A stretch of 6,116 nucleotides of DNA, from assembly GCA_910579055.1 (NCBI GenBank), contig CAJTSU010000193.1:1-6116 (forward strand). The letters are read 5' to 3'. The notes beneath the pieces are model-generated. The model worked only from the letters and a program-made list of their open reading frames with translations. It made no database searches and was not told the DNA's origin. Made by a program: the position numbers and the translations under genes. Origin of the DNA: an uncultured Mailhella sp. (GTDB lineage: Bacteria; Desulfobacterota; Desulfovibrionia; Desulfovibrionales; Desulfovibrionaceae). This document shows positions 1 to 6,073 of this stretch, in pieces (positions within the stretch are counted from its first letter, which is position 1; the number at the start of each line of letters is the position of its first letter).

Positions 1-1
1 C

Positions 2-154
2 GTATTTCCGACGGAGGCATCCATTTTCAAGATTTTGTATCTGGCTGTCCAGGAAGCTGAAAAACACTGGACCATGAAAGTAAAAGAATGGCCGCAAATA
101 ATAGCTCAACTATCGATTTATTATGAGGAAAAGCTACAAAAATATTTGCCTTGA
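2..154 (+). CDS. IS256-family transposase, C-terminal fragment (5' part outside window)
   Basis: The frame opening at base 2 reads 50 residues to a TGA stop at 152-154. It runs through FPTEASIFKILYLAVQEAEK, then HWTMKVKEWPQIIAQLSIYY, and ends in EEKLQKYLP. The pattern 'FP.E...-K-LYLA...-.-WTM-...-W...-Q-L-I-..E..L' is the characteristic tail of mutator-type (IS256-family) DDE transposases, which move the element by cut-and-paste or copy-out. The catalytic DDE residues lie upstream of the window, so it cannot be judged whether the gene is intact. The DNA is visibly more A+T-rich than the genes from base 510 onward, as expected for a mobile element. The matching terminal repeat downstream (304-331) supports the assignment. 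The family call rests on recalled family features, not on a search. Confidence 0.85.
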   Translation, partial: VFPTEASIFKILYLAVQEAEKHWTMKVKEWPQIIAQLSIYYEEKLQKYLP

Positions 155-188
155 GGGAGCGGAGACAGTGCATGATTGTCAAGGGAAG

Positions 189-256
189 CTGTCTGCCCAT
201 ATTGCTCCGCGCCGAAGACGGCTTGTTGCAATATGGGACCCTGGCGGCAGACACAG
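189..256 (+). other. Bulged long hairpin inside the IS 3' non-coding region
   Basis: The arm CTGTCTGCCCATATTGC (189-205) pairs with GCAATATGGG (228-237) and then, after a 9-nt bulge (238-246), with GCAGACA (247-253). The central loop (206-227) is about 22 nt. This makes roughly 16 paired bases in two blocks. There is no following T-tract, so it is not a standard intrinsic terminator. It could be a subterminal structure of the insertion sequence or a structured end of the transposase mRNA. Its function is unknown. Confidence 0.4.
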
Positions 257-303
257 CCCCCAGATGCCATGCGCGCCATTTGAAAATCATAGAGGATAAA
301 AAT

Positions 304-331
304 CGGTTTACACAGATTAAGTTACACTATC
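304..331 (+). repeat. Probable right terminal inverted repeat of the IS256-family element
   Basis: Read inward from the tip on the minus strand, the repeat starts GATAGTGTAACTTAATCTGT and continues GTAAACCG. From memory, the ends of IS256 itself begin with GATA and carry a GTGTAAA block about 20 nt in. The same GAT...GTGTAAA layout is seen here at the right distance downstream of an IS256-type transposase. The exact inner limit is uncertain because the left copy is not available for alignment. Confidence 0.65.
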
Positions 332-376
332 AAACTTTTTGGAGTTCCCTGCCGAGCTGGGAGTTTTCGATAACCC

Positions 377-414
377 AAAAGAGACCCACCGGATCCGTCA
401 ATGGGTCTCTTTTT
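377..414 (+). terminator. Rho-independent terminator between the IS end and the ferredoxin gene
   Basis: There is a perfect 12-bp inverted repeat: AAAAGAGACCCA (377-388) against TGGGTCTCTTTT (402-413), with a 13-nt loop (389-401). The stem core GAGACCCA/TGGGTCTC is followed directly by five T residues (410-414). On the opposite strand a run of four T follows the stem, so it may work weakly in both directions. It lies 46 nt past the putative IS tip and 25 nt before the -35 box of the next gene, so it should stop transcription coming out of the insertion sequence. It may have been the terminator of whatever gene stood upstream before the insertion. Confidence 0.85.
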
Positions 415-438
415 ATATCAACCGTTATTCTCATACTC

Positions 439-467
439 TTGCTCCCAATCTTTTCAGGAAATATACT
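439..467 (+). promoter_or_regulatory. Sigma70-like promoter for the ferredoxin/DUF362 operon
   Basis: A -35 box TTGCTC (439-444) is separated by exactly 17 nt from a -10 box TATACT (462-467). The -10 box matches TATAAT at 5 of 6 positions; the -35 box matches TTGACA at only the first three. The predicted transcription start near 474 gives a leader of about 36 nt before the ATG at 510. Its place directly after a strong terminator and before a good ribosome binding site supports it. No operator repeat was recognised around it. Confidence 0.55.
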
Positions 468-497
468 GTTATCCGTTTCTCAATATTTTTTGTTTTT

Positions 498-501
498 GGA
501 G
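498..501 (+). promoter_or_regulatory. Shine-Dalgarno site GGAG fixing the start at 510
   Basis: GGAG is followed by an 8-nt spacer (TTCTTCAT) and then ATG at 510. This is the best-placed ribosome binding site in the leader. It argues against the longer open frame that can be traced back to a TTG at 339, because that frame would run through the terminator and the promoter. Confidence 0.8.
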
Positions 502-509
502 TTCTTCAT

Positions 510-1799
510 ATGGCGCATCATCACAATAATTCCGCCTATGGCCGCCTGACTGACCGCCTCAACCGTTTCCCGCAGGGCGCTCCCGTGTCAGACATGCTGT
601 TCGGCATTCTTAAAATCCTGTTTTCCGAAAAAGAAGCCGGTCTGGTGGCCCAGCTTCCGATTAAGCCTTTTACCGCGCAAGCGGCGGCAACCATTTGGAA
701 ACTTCCCCTTGTGCAGGCACAGAAGATTCTGGATGAACTGGCCGGGCGGGCCATTCTGCTGGATATGGACATACACGGGGAACAGACCTACTGCCTTCCC
801 CCGCCCATGGCCGGTTTCTTTGAATTCGCGCTGATGCGCGTACGTGACGATATCGATCAGAAGACCCTCAGCGAGTTGTATCACCAATACATCAACGTTG
901 AAGAAGATTTCATGCGCGATCTCTTTGTACAGGGAGAAACCGGCCTGGGGCGCGTCTTTGTCCGTGAGGACGCACTGGAAAATCCCTACCGGCTGGAAAT
1001 TCTTGACCACGAACGCGCTGCACATATCATTGATACTTCAAAAGAAATCGGCGTCAGTATGTGCTACTGCCGCCACAAGAAATGGCATATGGGCACCAAT
1101 TGCGACGCCCCCATGGATATCTGTATGACCTTCAACACGGCGGCGCACTCCCTGATCAAGCACGGCCACGCCCGCTCCGTCAGCAAAGAAGAGTGCAATG
1201 ACCTGCTGCACCAGGCCTATGAGCACGGTCTGGTTCAGTTCGGTGAAAACAACCGGGAAGGCGTCAATTTCATCTGCAACTGCTGCGGCTGCTGCTGTGA
1301 AGCGTTGCAGGCCGTGCAGCGTTTTGGCATCACCCAGAGCATCCATTCAAACTTCATTATCGAATTGAATACCGATACCTGTGTGGGCTGTGGGAAGTGT
1401 CTCAAAGCCTGCCCGGTCAAGGCGTTGCATGAGCCGGAAAACGGACGGGATTCCGCCCCAGCCGGAGACGGCAAACCGCCTCGGCGCGTCCCCGATCTGA
1501 ACAAGGATATCTGCCTTGGCTGCGGCGTCTGCGTCAACACCTGCCCGAGCACAAGCCTCCGGCTGATTCCGCGCCCCAACCGTACCATCACCCCTCTCAA
1601 CACGACGCATCGGGTAGTGCTCATGGCGGCGGAACGGGGTAATCTCCAGGATCTCATATTCGACAATCAGGTATTGTTCAGCCACCGGCTTATGGCCGGA
1701 GTGCTGGGCGCAATACTCAAATTGCCGCCCGTAGCGCGCAATCTGGCCCGCAAGCAGCTCCGTTCCCGCTATGTGGAGCGTCTGCTGGAAAACATGTAG
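510..1799 (+). CDS. Winged-helix / cysteine-rich / double [4Fe-4S] ferredoxin protein (429 aa)
   Basis: This is a soluble iron-sulfur protein without a signal peptide or membrane segment, so probably cytoplasmic. Domains in order: residues 29-97 look like a winged helix; residues 184-263 form a cysteine-rich middle with C185-Y-C187-R-H, C198, C205 and then CNCCGCCC at 256-263; then two classical CxxCxxCxxxCP motifs at C291/294/297/301 and C335/338/341/345. The two ferredoxin motifs should each help bind a [4Fe-4S] cluster, and the ten middle cysteines could hold at least one more metal centre. A C-terminal helical tail of about 60 residues (VVLMAAERGNLQDLIFDNQV onward) follows. The role is probably electron transfer or redox sensing; the substrate is unknown. 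It starts at the ATG with a GGAG 8 nt upstream. A DUF362 gene follows 43 nt downstream, almost certainly in the same operon. The ferredoxin motifs are certain; the winged helix and the extra cluster are inferred. Confidence 0.88.
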   Translation: MAHHHNNSAYGRLTDRLNRFPQGAPVSDMLFGILKILFSEKEAGLVAQLPIKPFTAQAAATIWKLPLVQAQKILDELAGRAILLDMDIHGEQTYCLPPPMAGFFEFALMRVRDDIDQKTLSELYHQYINVEEDFMRDLFVQGETGLGRVFVREDALENPYRLEILDHERAAHIIDTSKEIGVSMCYCRHKKWHMGTNCDAPMDICMTFNTAAHSLIKHGHARSVSKEECNDLLHQAYEHGLVQFGENNREGVNFICNCCGCCCEALQAVQRFGITQSIHSNFIIELNTDTCVGCGKCLKACPVKALHEPENGRDSAPAGDGKPPRRVPDLNKDICLGCGVCVNTCPSTSLRLIPRPNRTITPLNTTHRVVLMAAERGNLQDLIFDNQVLFSHRLMAGVLGAILKLPPVARNLARKQLRSRYVERLLENM

Positions 1800-1842
1800 C
1801 ACTTTAATCCTCCCGGCACTCAAGCTAAATTCAAGGCAAGCC

Positions 1843-2778
1843 ATGACTGATTTTCCTGTCGCGCTCATCTCCTGTGCCGACTACGGCAAGGCGGCTCTCA
1901 GCACCCGTGTGGGGGAAGCCCTGGACGCCTGCGGCTGGATGCCTGCGCACGGCGACCGAATATTGATTAAGCCGAATCTTATTCGGGCCGTGCCGCCGGC
2001 CTGCACACATCCCCTTGTGGTTCGGGCAGCCGCGGCCTGGCTCCTGGACCAGGGGGCGCGCGTCACTGTCGCCGACTCGCCCGGTTTCGGCACAGCCAAA
2101 GGTGTTGCCCGTGCCATTGGTCTGGAAGACGCGTTGCGCCCACTCGGTCTGCAAGTGCTTGAAATGGATCTTCCCGTACCCGTAGCAGTAGGTGAGGAAA
2201 AGGGAAAACGCGGCGCAACCTGGGGCGTATCGCGGCTGGCGCTTGAAAGCGACGCGCTTCTCTCTGTGCCCAGAGTCAAGGCGCACAGTATGATGCGCCT
2301 GACTCTCGCGGTCAAAAATCTGTTCGGCACAGTGTGCGGGCTGCGCAAGGCCTGGGCGCACACCCTGGAAGGAGAAAGCACCCTTGCCTTTGCCGCGCGC
2401 ATTCTCGACTTGTACCGCAAGCTTCCGCCTTCGGCCGCCCTGCTGGACGGCGTGGAAGCCATGCACGTCACCGGCCCGGTTCGAGGCAAGCCCTACTCCC
2501 TCGGCCTTGTTGGAGCCTCACCCGATGCCGTGGCGGCGGACAGCGCCATGTATACAATATTCGGCCTTTCCCCGGAGGAAGTGCCGCTGTGGGATGCGGC
2601 GCGAAAAAAGGGACTGCCGCAGGCTTTTCCCGAACAGTTGAACTATCCGTTGTTGCCCCCCAGTGCTTTTGCCTGCCCGGGCTTTCAACTGCCGAAGCGG
2701 CTCAAAGACGTTTCCTTTCGCCCTCACCGGCTTTTTCTCAGCCTCTGCCGACGCGCCTGGAGTTCTCTCTCCGGCTGA
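1843..2778 (+). CDS. DUF362 domain protein (311 aa)
   Basis: This matches the DUF362 family (PF04015), whose biochemical role is poorly defined and whose members often carry or neighbour ferredoxin domains. Visible family motifs are the N-terminal strand ILIKPNLI (40-47), VADSPG (76-81), the hallmark block PRVKAHSMMRLTLAVKNLFG (143-162), LDG..A...GPVRG (201-215) and GASPDAVAADS (224-234). No signal peptide or transmembrane helix is seen. No CxxCxxCxxxCP motif is present; the six cysteines (11, 30, 54, 165, 278, 302) are scattered. The ferredoxin part is supplied by the gene 43 nt upstream, so the two products probably form a complex. The chosen ATG has only a weak AAGG about 6 nt upstream. 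An extension of 24 codons to 1771 is possible, but it would overlap the preceding gene and adds an unlikely leader. The family call is strong; the function is unknown. Confidence 0.87.
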   Translation: MTDFPVALISCADYGKAALSTRVGEALDACGWMPAHGDRILIKPNLIRAVPPACTHPLVVRAAAAWLLDQGARVTVADSPGFGTAKGVARAIGLEDALRPLGLQVLEMDLPVPVAVGEEKGKRGATWGVSRLALESDALLSVPRVKAHSMMRLTLAVKNLFGTVCGLRKAWAHTLEGESTLAFAARILDLYRKLPPSAALLDGVEAMHVTGPVRGKPYSLGLVGASPDAVAADSAMYTIFGLSPEEVPLWDAARKKGLPQAFPEQLNYPLLPPSAFACPGFQLPKRLKDVSFRPHRLFLSLCRRAWSSLSG

Positions 2779-2916
2779 GTAAACGCCGTGAATCTTTTCT
2801 CACGGAGCAATTCAACTTCGACACTGTGATTATAGCGTACTCAGCTTTCACGCCCTCGCCATGCGCGAAGCCATTATACGTCTTGTGTGTCCGTCTTCAT
2901 ACAGGTATAAAAAAAC

Positions 2917-5241
2917 ATGCGCCGTCCCTCTCTGTTCCTCTTCCCGCTTTCGTGCAAAGGTCTGTTCCCTTTTCTCTGCCTGTTCGTCTTGTTGCTGACA
3001 AGCGGCTGCGGCCTGTTCTCCCGCGCAGTGGAGGACCAACGAACGCAGGAAAATGATACCGCGCTGTTCAACGGCGACCCCGTGCCTTATACCGTCACCT
3101 TCCGTATTGTCCGGCAGAACGGACGGCACACCGGCGACGCGCCCGGCCGCATGGCGGAGCAAGTGGAGGATGGGGCAACAAACATGCCTGCCAGCACGAG
3201 TTCCAGCGCCTCTGCAGGCGAAACTGTTTCCGCTTCGGCTTCCTCCTCTCCTTCTGAAACTCCATCTGACTCCGCCTCAAAAACATCTGCAAAAAATTCT
3301 GCCGATGAAAAAAACAGCGCCCTCAGGGGCAAAGCGGCCCCTTCCGGGCCGAATCACGCAACTGACATTCCAGCAGATGCGGCTGATGAAGAACTCCTTT
3401 CCCTGATGCGCTCCAACAGCGGGCTTGAGCAACTTCTGGCCCAGCCGCCGGACAGCATGCTCGGCCTGGAGCGGCGAGCACGTTCCGATCGCGATGTCGC
3501 CCTCAAGGCTATGCGTTCTCTCGGGTTTTATGACGGCAGGGTGCGATTTCACCTGGACAAGGACAGTTCTCCGGTCAAAGTGCTGTTCGATCTGCTCCCC
3601 GGCACGCGCTATACAGTAGGGGCCTTGGACATCGCATATGAACCGGAGCCTGTCGTCCCGGACACCTTCCGAAATCGAACCATCACCACCGGGCTGTTCT
3701 GGAAAGAGGAACACAAGTTGCCCCCTCCTTCTTTTCCCGCGCGTATTCGGGGGTTGAAGGAAGGTATGGCTGTTTCAGCCGGGGCCATTCTTGACGCTGT
3801 GGAAAAATGGCCGAACCGTTTCAAGAACTACGGCTATCCCTTTGCTCATGTCAGTTCCAGCCGTTATTTTCTGGACAAGGAACATCATTCGCTGACCGTG
3901 CGGACAAAGCTGGATCCCGGCCCGGCCGCCACCATGGGCGAGGTCAGATTTTCCGGCTTGGAAAATGTGGGTGAAGAATACCTGCGCCGCCTTATCCCAT
4001 GGAAACCGGGCACCCCCTGGAGCGACCGGATGATGGAGCGCTACCGCAATTCCCTGCTGGAAACGGGATTGTTCCGGTCTGTGGATTTGCGCCCCCTGCG
4101 TCTGGATGAACTGGAAAGCTCCACTCAGGAAAAGCCCGCCGAAAACAAGGCCAGACCGGAAGACAGCGTGAAGGGGGAATCTTCCCTTTCCGCCCCGGCT
4201 TCCCCGCCGCTTGTCCTTCCTTCTTCTCCTTTTGATCCGCCTCTTGAGCTGCCCGTGGCCGTTGACCTCGGCGAAATGGCTTTTCGCACCGTGGGAGCCA
4301 GCCTGCGCTACAGCACGGACAAAGGCATGGGCATACAGGGTTCATGGGAGCACCGGAACTTTTTCGGAAACGGAGAAAAGCTGACCGTCGCGGGCACGGT
4401 GTCCGAAGATGAACAAGGCGTGAAGCTGGATTTCAAAAAACCTGCCTTTCTCCGTGCGGATCAAAGTCTGATTGCAGATGGCCACTTCGGACGCAAAATT
4501 ACAGACGCCTATACCGCGCGTGAAGCAAGCATAGCAGCCGGACTGGAGCGTAAACTCGCCCCGTTCTGGTGGGGAAGCGCCAGAGGCGGATTTGTTCAGG
4601 GTGAAATCGACGAAGGTTACGGTACGGAAGAATATGACTATGCCTTTATGGATTTCGGCATCAGACGCGACACCCGCAACAACCCGCTGAACCCCACGCG
4701 CGGTTCCAGGCTCGTCCTTGCCCTGGCACCTTATGAAGGACATTATCTGTCGGAATCCTTCACTGCGTTCATGCCGCGTGTAGACTTCTCCACCTATTAC
4801 AAACCGTTCCGGAAGGACTGGCTGGTTCTGGCTGCACGTGTTGCAGCTGGCGGCATGTTCGGGGCGCGTTCGACAGAAGTTCCGGCTACGCTGCGCTATT
4901 ACGTCGGCGGCGGAGGTTCCGTGCGGGGTTATGCCTATCAGGCCATCGGCCCGCGCAATTCCCGCAATGACCCGGAAGGCGGAACCTCTTTTCAGGAAAT
5001 CAACCTGGAAATGCGTTTTAAAGTCACGGAAAACATCGGTATTGTGCCCTTTCTCGACGGAGGGATGGTCTATGAAAGCGCTCAGCCTGACTGGGGTAAG
5101 GATCTGGACTGGGGAGCGGGCATCGGCCTGCGTTATTTCACTCCGGTCGGCCCCCTGCGTCTGGACTTCGGCGTTCCTCTTACCAAAATCCCCGGGGAAA
5201 AGAACTATCAAATCTATATCAGCCTGGGACAATCGTTTTAG
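2917..5241 (+). CDS. tamA: TamA-like Omp85 outer-membrane assembly protein (774 aa)
   Basis: This is a POTRA plus beta-barrel protein of the Omp85 (BamA/TamA) superfamily. TamA works with inner-membrane TamB in outer-membrane protein insertion and envelope lipid transport. The N-terminus is a signal sequence with a hydrophobic core (residues 16-27) and LLLTSGC ending at Cys31, resembling a lipobox; cleavage at SRA (35-37) by ordinary signal peptidase is an alternative. POTRA1 begins at YTVTFRIV (58-65) and resumes at about 158 with LERRARSDRDVALKAMRSLG (184-203). POTRA2 covers about 232-334 and POTRA3 about 339-450. The barrel (about 452-774) contains FGIRRDTRNNPLNPTRGSRL, the loop-6 motif GGGGSVRGY (664-672, VRGY at 669-672) and a C-terminal Phe. 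Two low-complexity insertions (about 85-157 and 396-442) make it about 200 residues longer than E. coli TamA. No tamB follows; a carbonic anhydrase gene lies 93 nt downstream. The start is the ATG that gives the signal peptide. Its Shine-Dalgarno is weak (AGG about 11 nt upstream), and no convincing promoter was found in the 138-nt gap before it. BamA is the main alternative, but three POTRA-like units favour TamA. Confidence 0.88.
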   Translation: MRRPSLFLFPLSCKGLFPFLCLFVLLLTSGCGLFSRAVEDQRTQENDTALFNGDPVPYTVTFRIVRQNGRHTGDAPGRMAEQVEDGATNMPASTSSSASAGETVSASASSSPSETPSDSASKTSAKNSADEKNSALRGKAAPSGPNHATDIPADAADEELLSLMRSNSGLEQLLAQPPDSMLGLERRARSDRDVALKAMRSLGFYDGRVRFHLDKDSSPVKVLFDLLPGTRYTVGALDIAYEPEPVVPDTFRNRTITTGLFWKEEHKLPPPSFPARIRGLKEGMAVSAGAILDAVEKWPNRFKNYGYPFAHVSSSRYFLDKEHHSLTVRTKLDPGPAATMGEVRFSGLENVGEEYLRRLIPWKPGTPWSDRMMERYRNSLLETGLFRSVDLRPLRLDELESSTQEKPAENKARPEDSVKGESSLSAPASPPLVLPSSPFDPPLELPVAVDLGEMAFRTVGASLRYSTDKGMGIQGSWEHRNFFGNGEKLTVAGTVSEDEQGVKLDFKKPAFLRADQSLIADGHFGRKITDAYTAREASIAAGLERKLAPFWWGSARGGFVQGEIDEGYGTEEYDYAFMDFGIRRDTRNNPLNPTRGSRLVLALAPYEGHYLSESFTAFMPRVDFSTYYKPFRKDWLVLAARVAAGGMFGARSTEVPATLRYYVGGGGSVRGYAYQAIGPRNSRNDPEGGTSFQEINLEMRFKVTENIGIVPFLDGGMVYESAQPDWGKDLDWGAGIGLRYFTPVGPLRLDFGVPLTKIPGEKNYQIYISLGQSF

Positions 5242-5272
5242 TACACCGCAACATGAAATATTGCGGAGTACT
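5240..5272 (+). other. Hairpin at the tamA stop codon
   Basis: AGTACACCGCAA (5240-5251) pairs with TTGCGGAGTACT (5261-5272) over 12 positions with a single A-A mismatch and a 9-nt loop (5252-5260). The upstream arm includes the last two bases of the TAG stop codon. No T-tract follows, so it is not a canonical intrinsic terminator. It may protect the 3' end of the tamA mRNA or weaken read-through into the carbonic anhydrase gene. The rest of the gap to 5334 shows no convincing promoter, only a short GAGCA-N3-TGCTC palindrome at 5293-5305. Confidence 0.5.
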
Positions 5273-5334
5273 AGACATCTTGCAGGCTCCTTGAGCAGAG
5301 TGCTCTTCAGTAAACAGTCAAATGTGAGACGCCC

Positions 5335-6024
5335 ATGAGTGAAGTTCCCCAACACAAGACCCTGAACCGCCTGAATGCGGGCTTCCGCCGTTTCAGAAAA
5401 CAGTGGTATTGTGAAGAACACAATATCTATGAAGATTTGCTGGAAGGGCAAGCCCCTCATGCGCTGGTTATCGCGTGCAGCGATTCCCGTGTGGACCCGG
5501 CGCTGCTTCTCGATTGCCGGCCCGGCGATCTTTTCGTCATCCGCAACGTGGCGAATCTGGTTCCGCCCTACAGCCCGGATAGCGGATACCACGGCGTGAG
5601 CGCCGCGCTGGAGTATGCCGTCCAGCATCTGCGCGTGGACACCATCGTTGTTATGGGGCATTCCCAATGCGGCGGCATCGCGCACTTGATGACCGATACG
5701 GATAATGAAAGAAGTGAATTCCTCAGCACCTGGATGCTTGTCGCTCAAGACGCCCGCGCTCAGGCGGATGCACAGTATTCCGAATCCTGCGCCGAACAGC
5801 GGGAGCGCGCGTGCGAGCAATACGCCATCCGCCTGTCCTTGCGCAATCTGCGCAGCTTCCCCTGGGTTCGTTCGGCTGAGGCCAAGGGCGAGCTCACCAT
5901 TCACGGCTGGTATTTCGATCTGGCCGCAGGCATGCTGTTCCAGCTTGACGAAACAAACGGCAATTTTATGCCGCTTGGCCCGGCTCTCTCGGACAACGGT
6001 GCCGCTCCCGGCGGATCGGTGTAA
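5335..6024 (+). CDS. Beta-class carbonic anhydrase (229 aa)
   Basis: This zinc enzyme interconverts CO2 and bicarbonate in the cytoplasm; no signal peptide is seen. The full beta-class signature is present: CSDSRVDP at 48-55 gives zinc ligand Cys48 and the catalytic Asp50-Arg52 pair, and GHSQCGG at 108-114 gives His109 and Cys112. Also present are the supporting VIRNVANLVPP (68-78), HGVSAALEYAVQHL (86-99), SLRNLRSFPWV (168-178) and IHGWYFDLAAG (189-199). Its length is normal for bacterial beta-carbonic anhydrases (Can/CynT type), and no key residue is missing, so it should be active. A short Gly/Ala-rich tail follows residue 215. The ATG at 5335 has a weak GTGAG about 6 nt upstream. No cyanate or carboxysome genes are nearby, so a housekeeping role supplying bicarbonate to carboxylases is the likeliest reading; that is inferred. 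Confidence 0.95.
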   Translation: MSEVPQHKTLNRLNAGFRRFRKQWYCEEHNIYEDLLEGQAPHALVIACSDSRVDPALLLDCRPGDLFVIRNVANLVPPYSPDSGYHGVSAALEYAVQHLRVDTIVVMGHSQCGGIAHLMTDTDNERSEFLSTWMLVAQDARAQADAQYSESCAEQRERACEQYAIRLSLRNLRSFPWVRSAEAKGELTIHGWYFDLAAGMLFQLDETNGNFMPLGPALSDNGAAPGGSV

Positions 6025-6041
6025 AACAGAAATTACTCTGA

Positions 6042-6073
6042 CCGAGAGCATTTTGTTATTAAAATACTCTCGG
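6042..6073 (+). terminator. Hairpin after the carbonic anhydrase gene, possible terminator
   Basis: CCGAGAGCATTTT (6042-6054) pairs with AAAATACTCTCGG (6061-6073) over 13 positions with one C-A mismatch and a 6-nt loop. It begins 18 nt after the stop codon, a usual place for a terminator, but no T-tract follows on the plus strand. It may be a factor-dependent or weak terminator, or a 3'-end stabilising structure. The remaining bases to 6116 are purine/pyrimidine-biased, with several GAGC/GCTC stretches and no recognisable gene on the plus strand. Confidence 0.4.

Larger units (their letters stand above)
1..331 (+). mobile_element. Right end of an IS256-family insertion sequence
   Basis: The segment combines a transposase C-terminus (stop at 152-154), about 150 nt of non-coding DNA and a probable right inverted repeat ending at about base 331. 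The left end and most of the transposase are outside the window. If 331 is the tip, the first 8-9 bases beyond it (from 332, AAACTTTT) should be one copy of the target-site duplication, with the other copy flanking the unseen left end. The roughly 150-nt gap between stop codon and repeat seems a little long for this family. The transposase reads outward toward the ferredoxin gene, and a terminator at 377-414 lies between them. Confidence 0.75.

Noticed and set aside
27..290. Minus-strand frame of 87 codons opposite the transposase tail
   Set aside because: It is antisense to the recognisable transposase C-terminus, with no family pattern or ribosome binding site.
339..509. N-terminal extension of the ferredoxin gene back to a TTG at 339
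   Set aside because: It would translate through the terminator stem and the promoter, has no ribosome binding site, and the added residues resemble nothing. ATG 510 has a well-placed GGAG.
151..549. Plus-strand open frame through the IS end and operon leader
   Set aside because: It starts at TTG inside the transposase stop region, covers the terminal repeat, terminator and promoter, and encodes no recognisable protein.
2786..2805. CCGTGA/TCACGG hairpin after the DUF362 gene as a terminator
   Set aside because: It has only a 6-bp stem and an 8-nt loop, with no T-tract after it.
2883..2911. TTGTGT-17-TATAAA as a tamA promoter
   Set aside because: The spacing is right, but transcription would begin at about the ATG (2917), giving a leaderless message. 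The -35 match is poor, so support is too weak.
2334..3056. Plus-strand frame overlapping the end of the DUF362 gene and the start of tamA
   Set aside because: It is an out-of-frame shadow of two real genes with a low-complexity, Arg-rich translation.
4342..6051. Open frame of 569 codons on the minus strand opposite tamA and the carbonic anhydrase gene
   Set aside because: It is wholly antisense to two genes with unmistakable family motifs, shows no recognisable domain of its own and crosses the intergenic gap. It looks like a by-product of codon bias.
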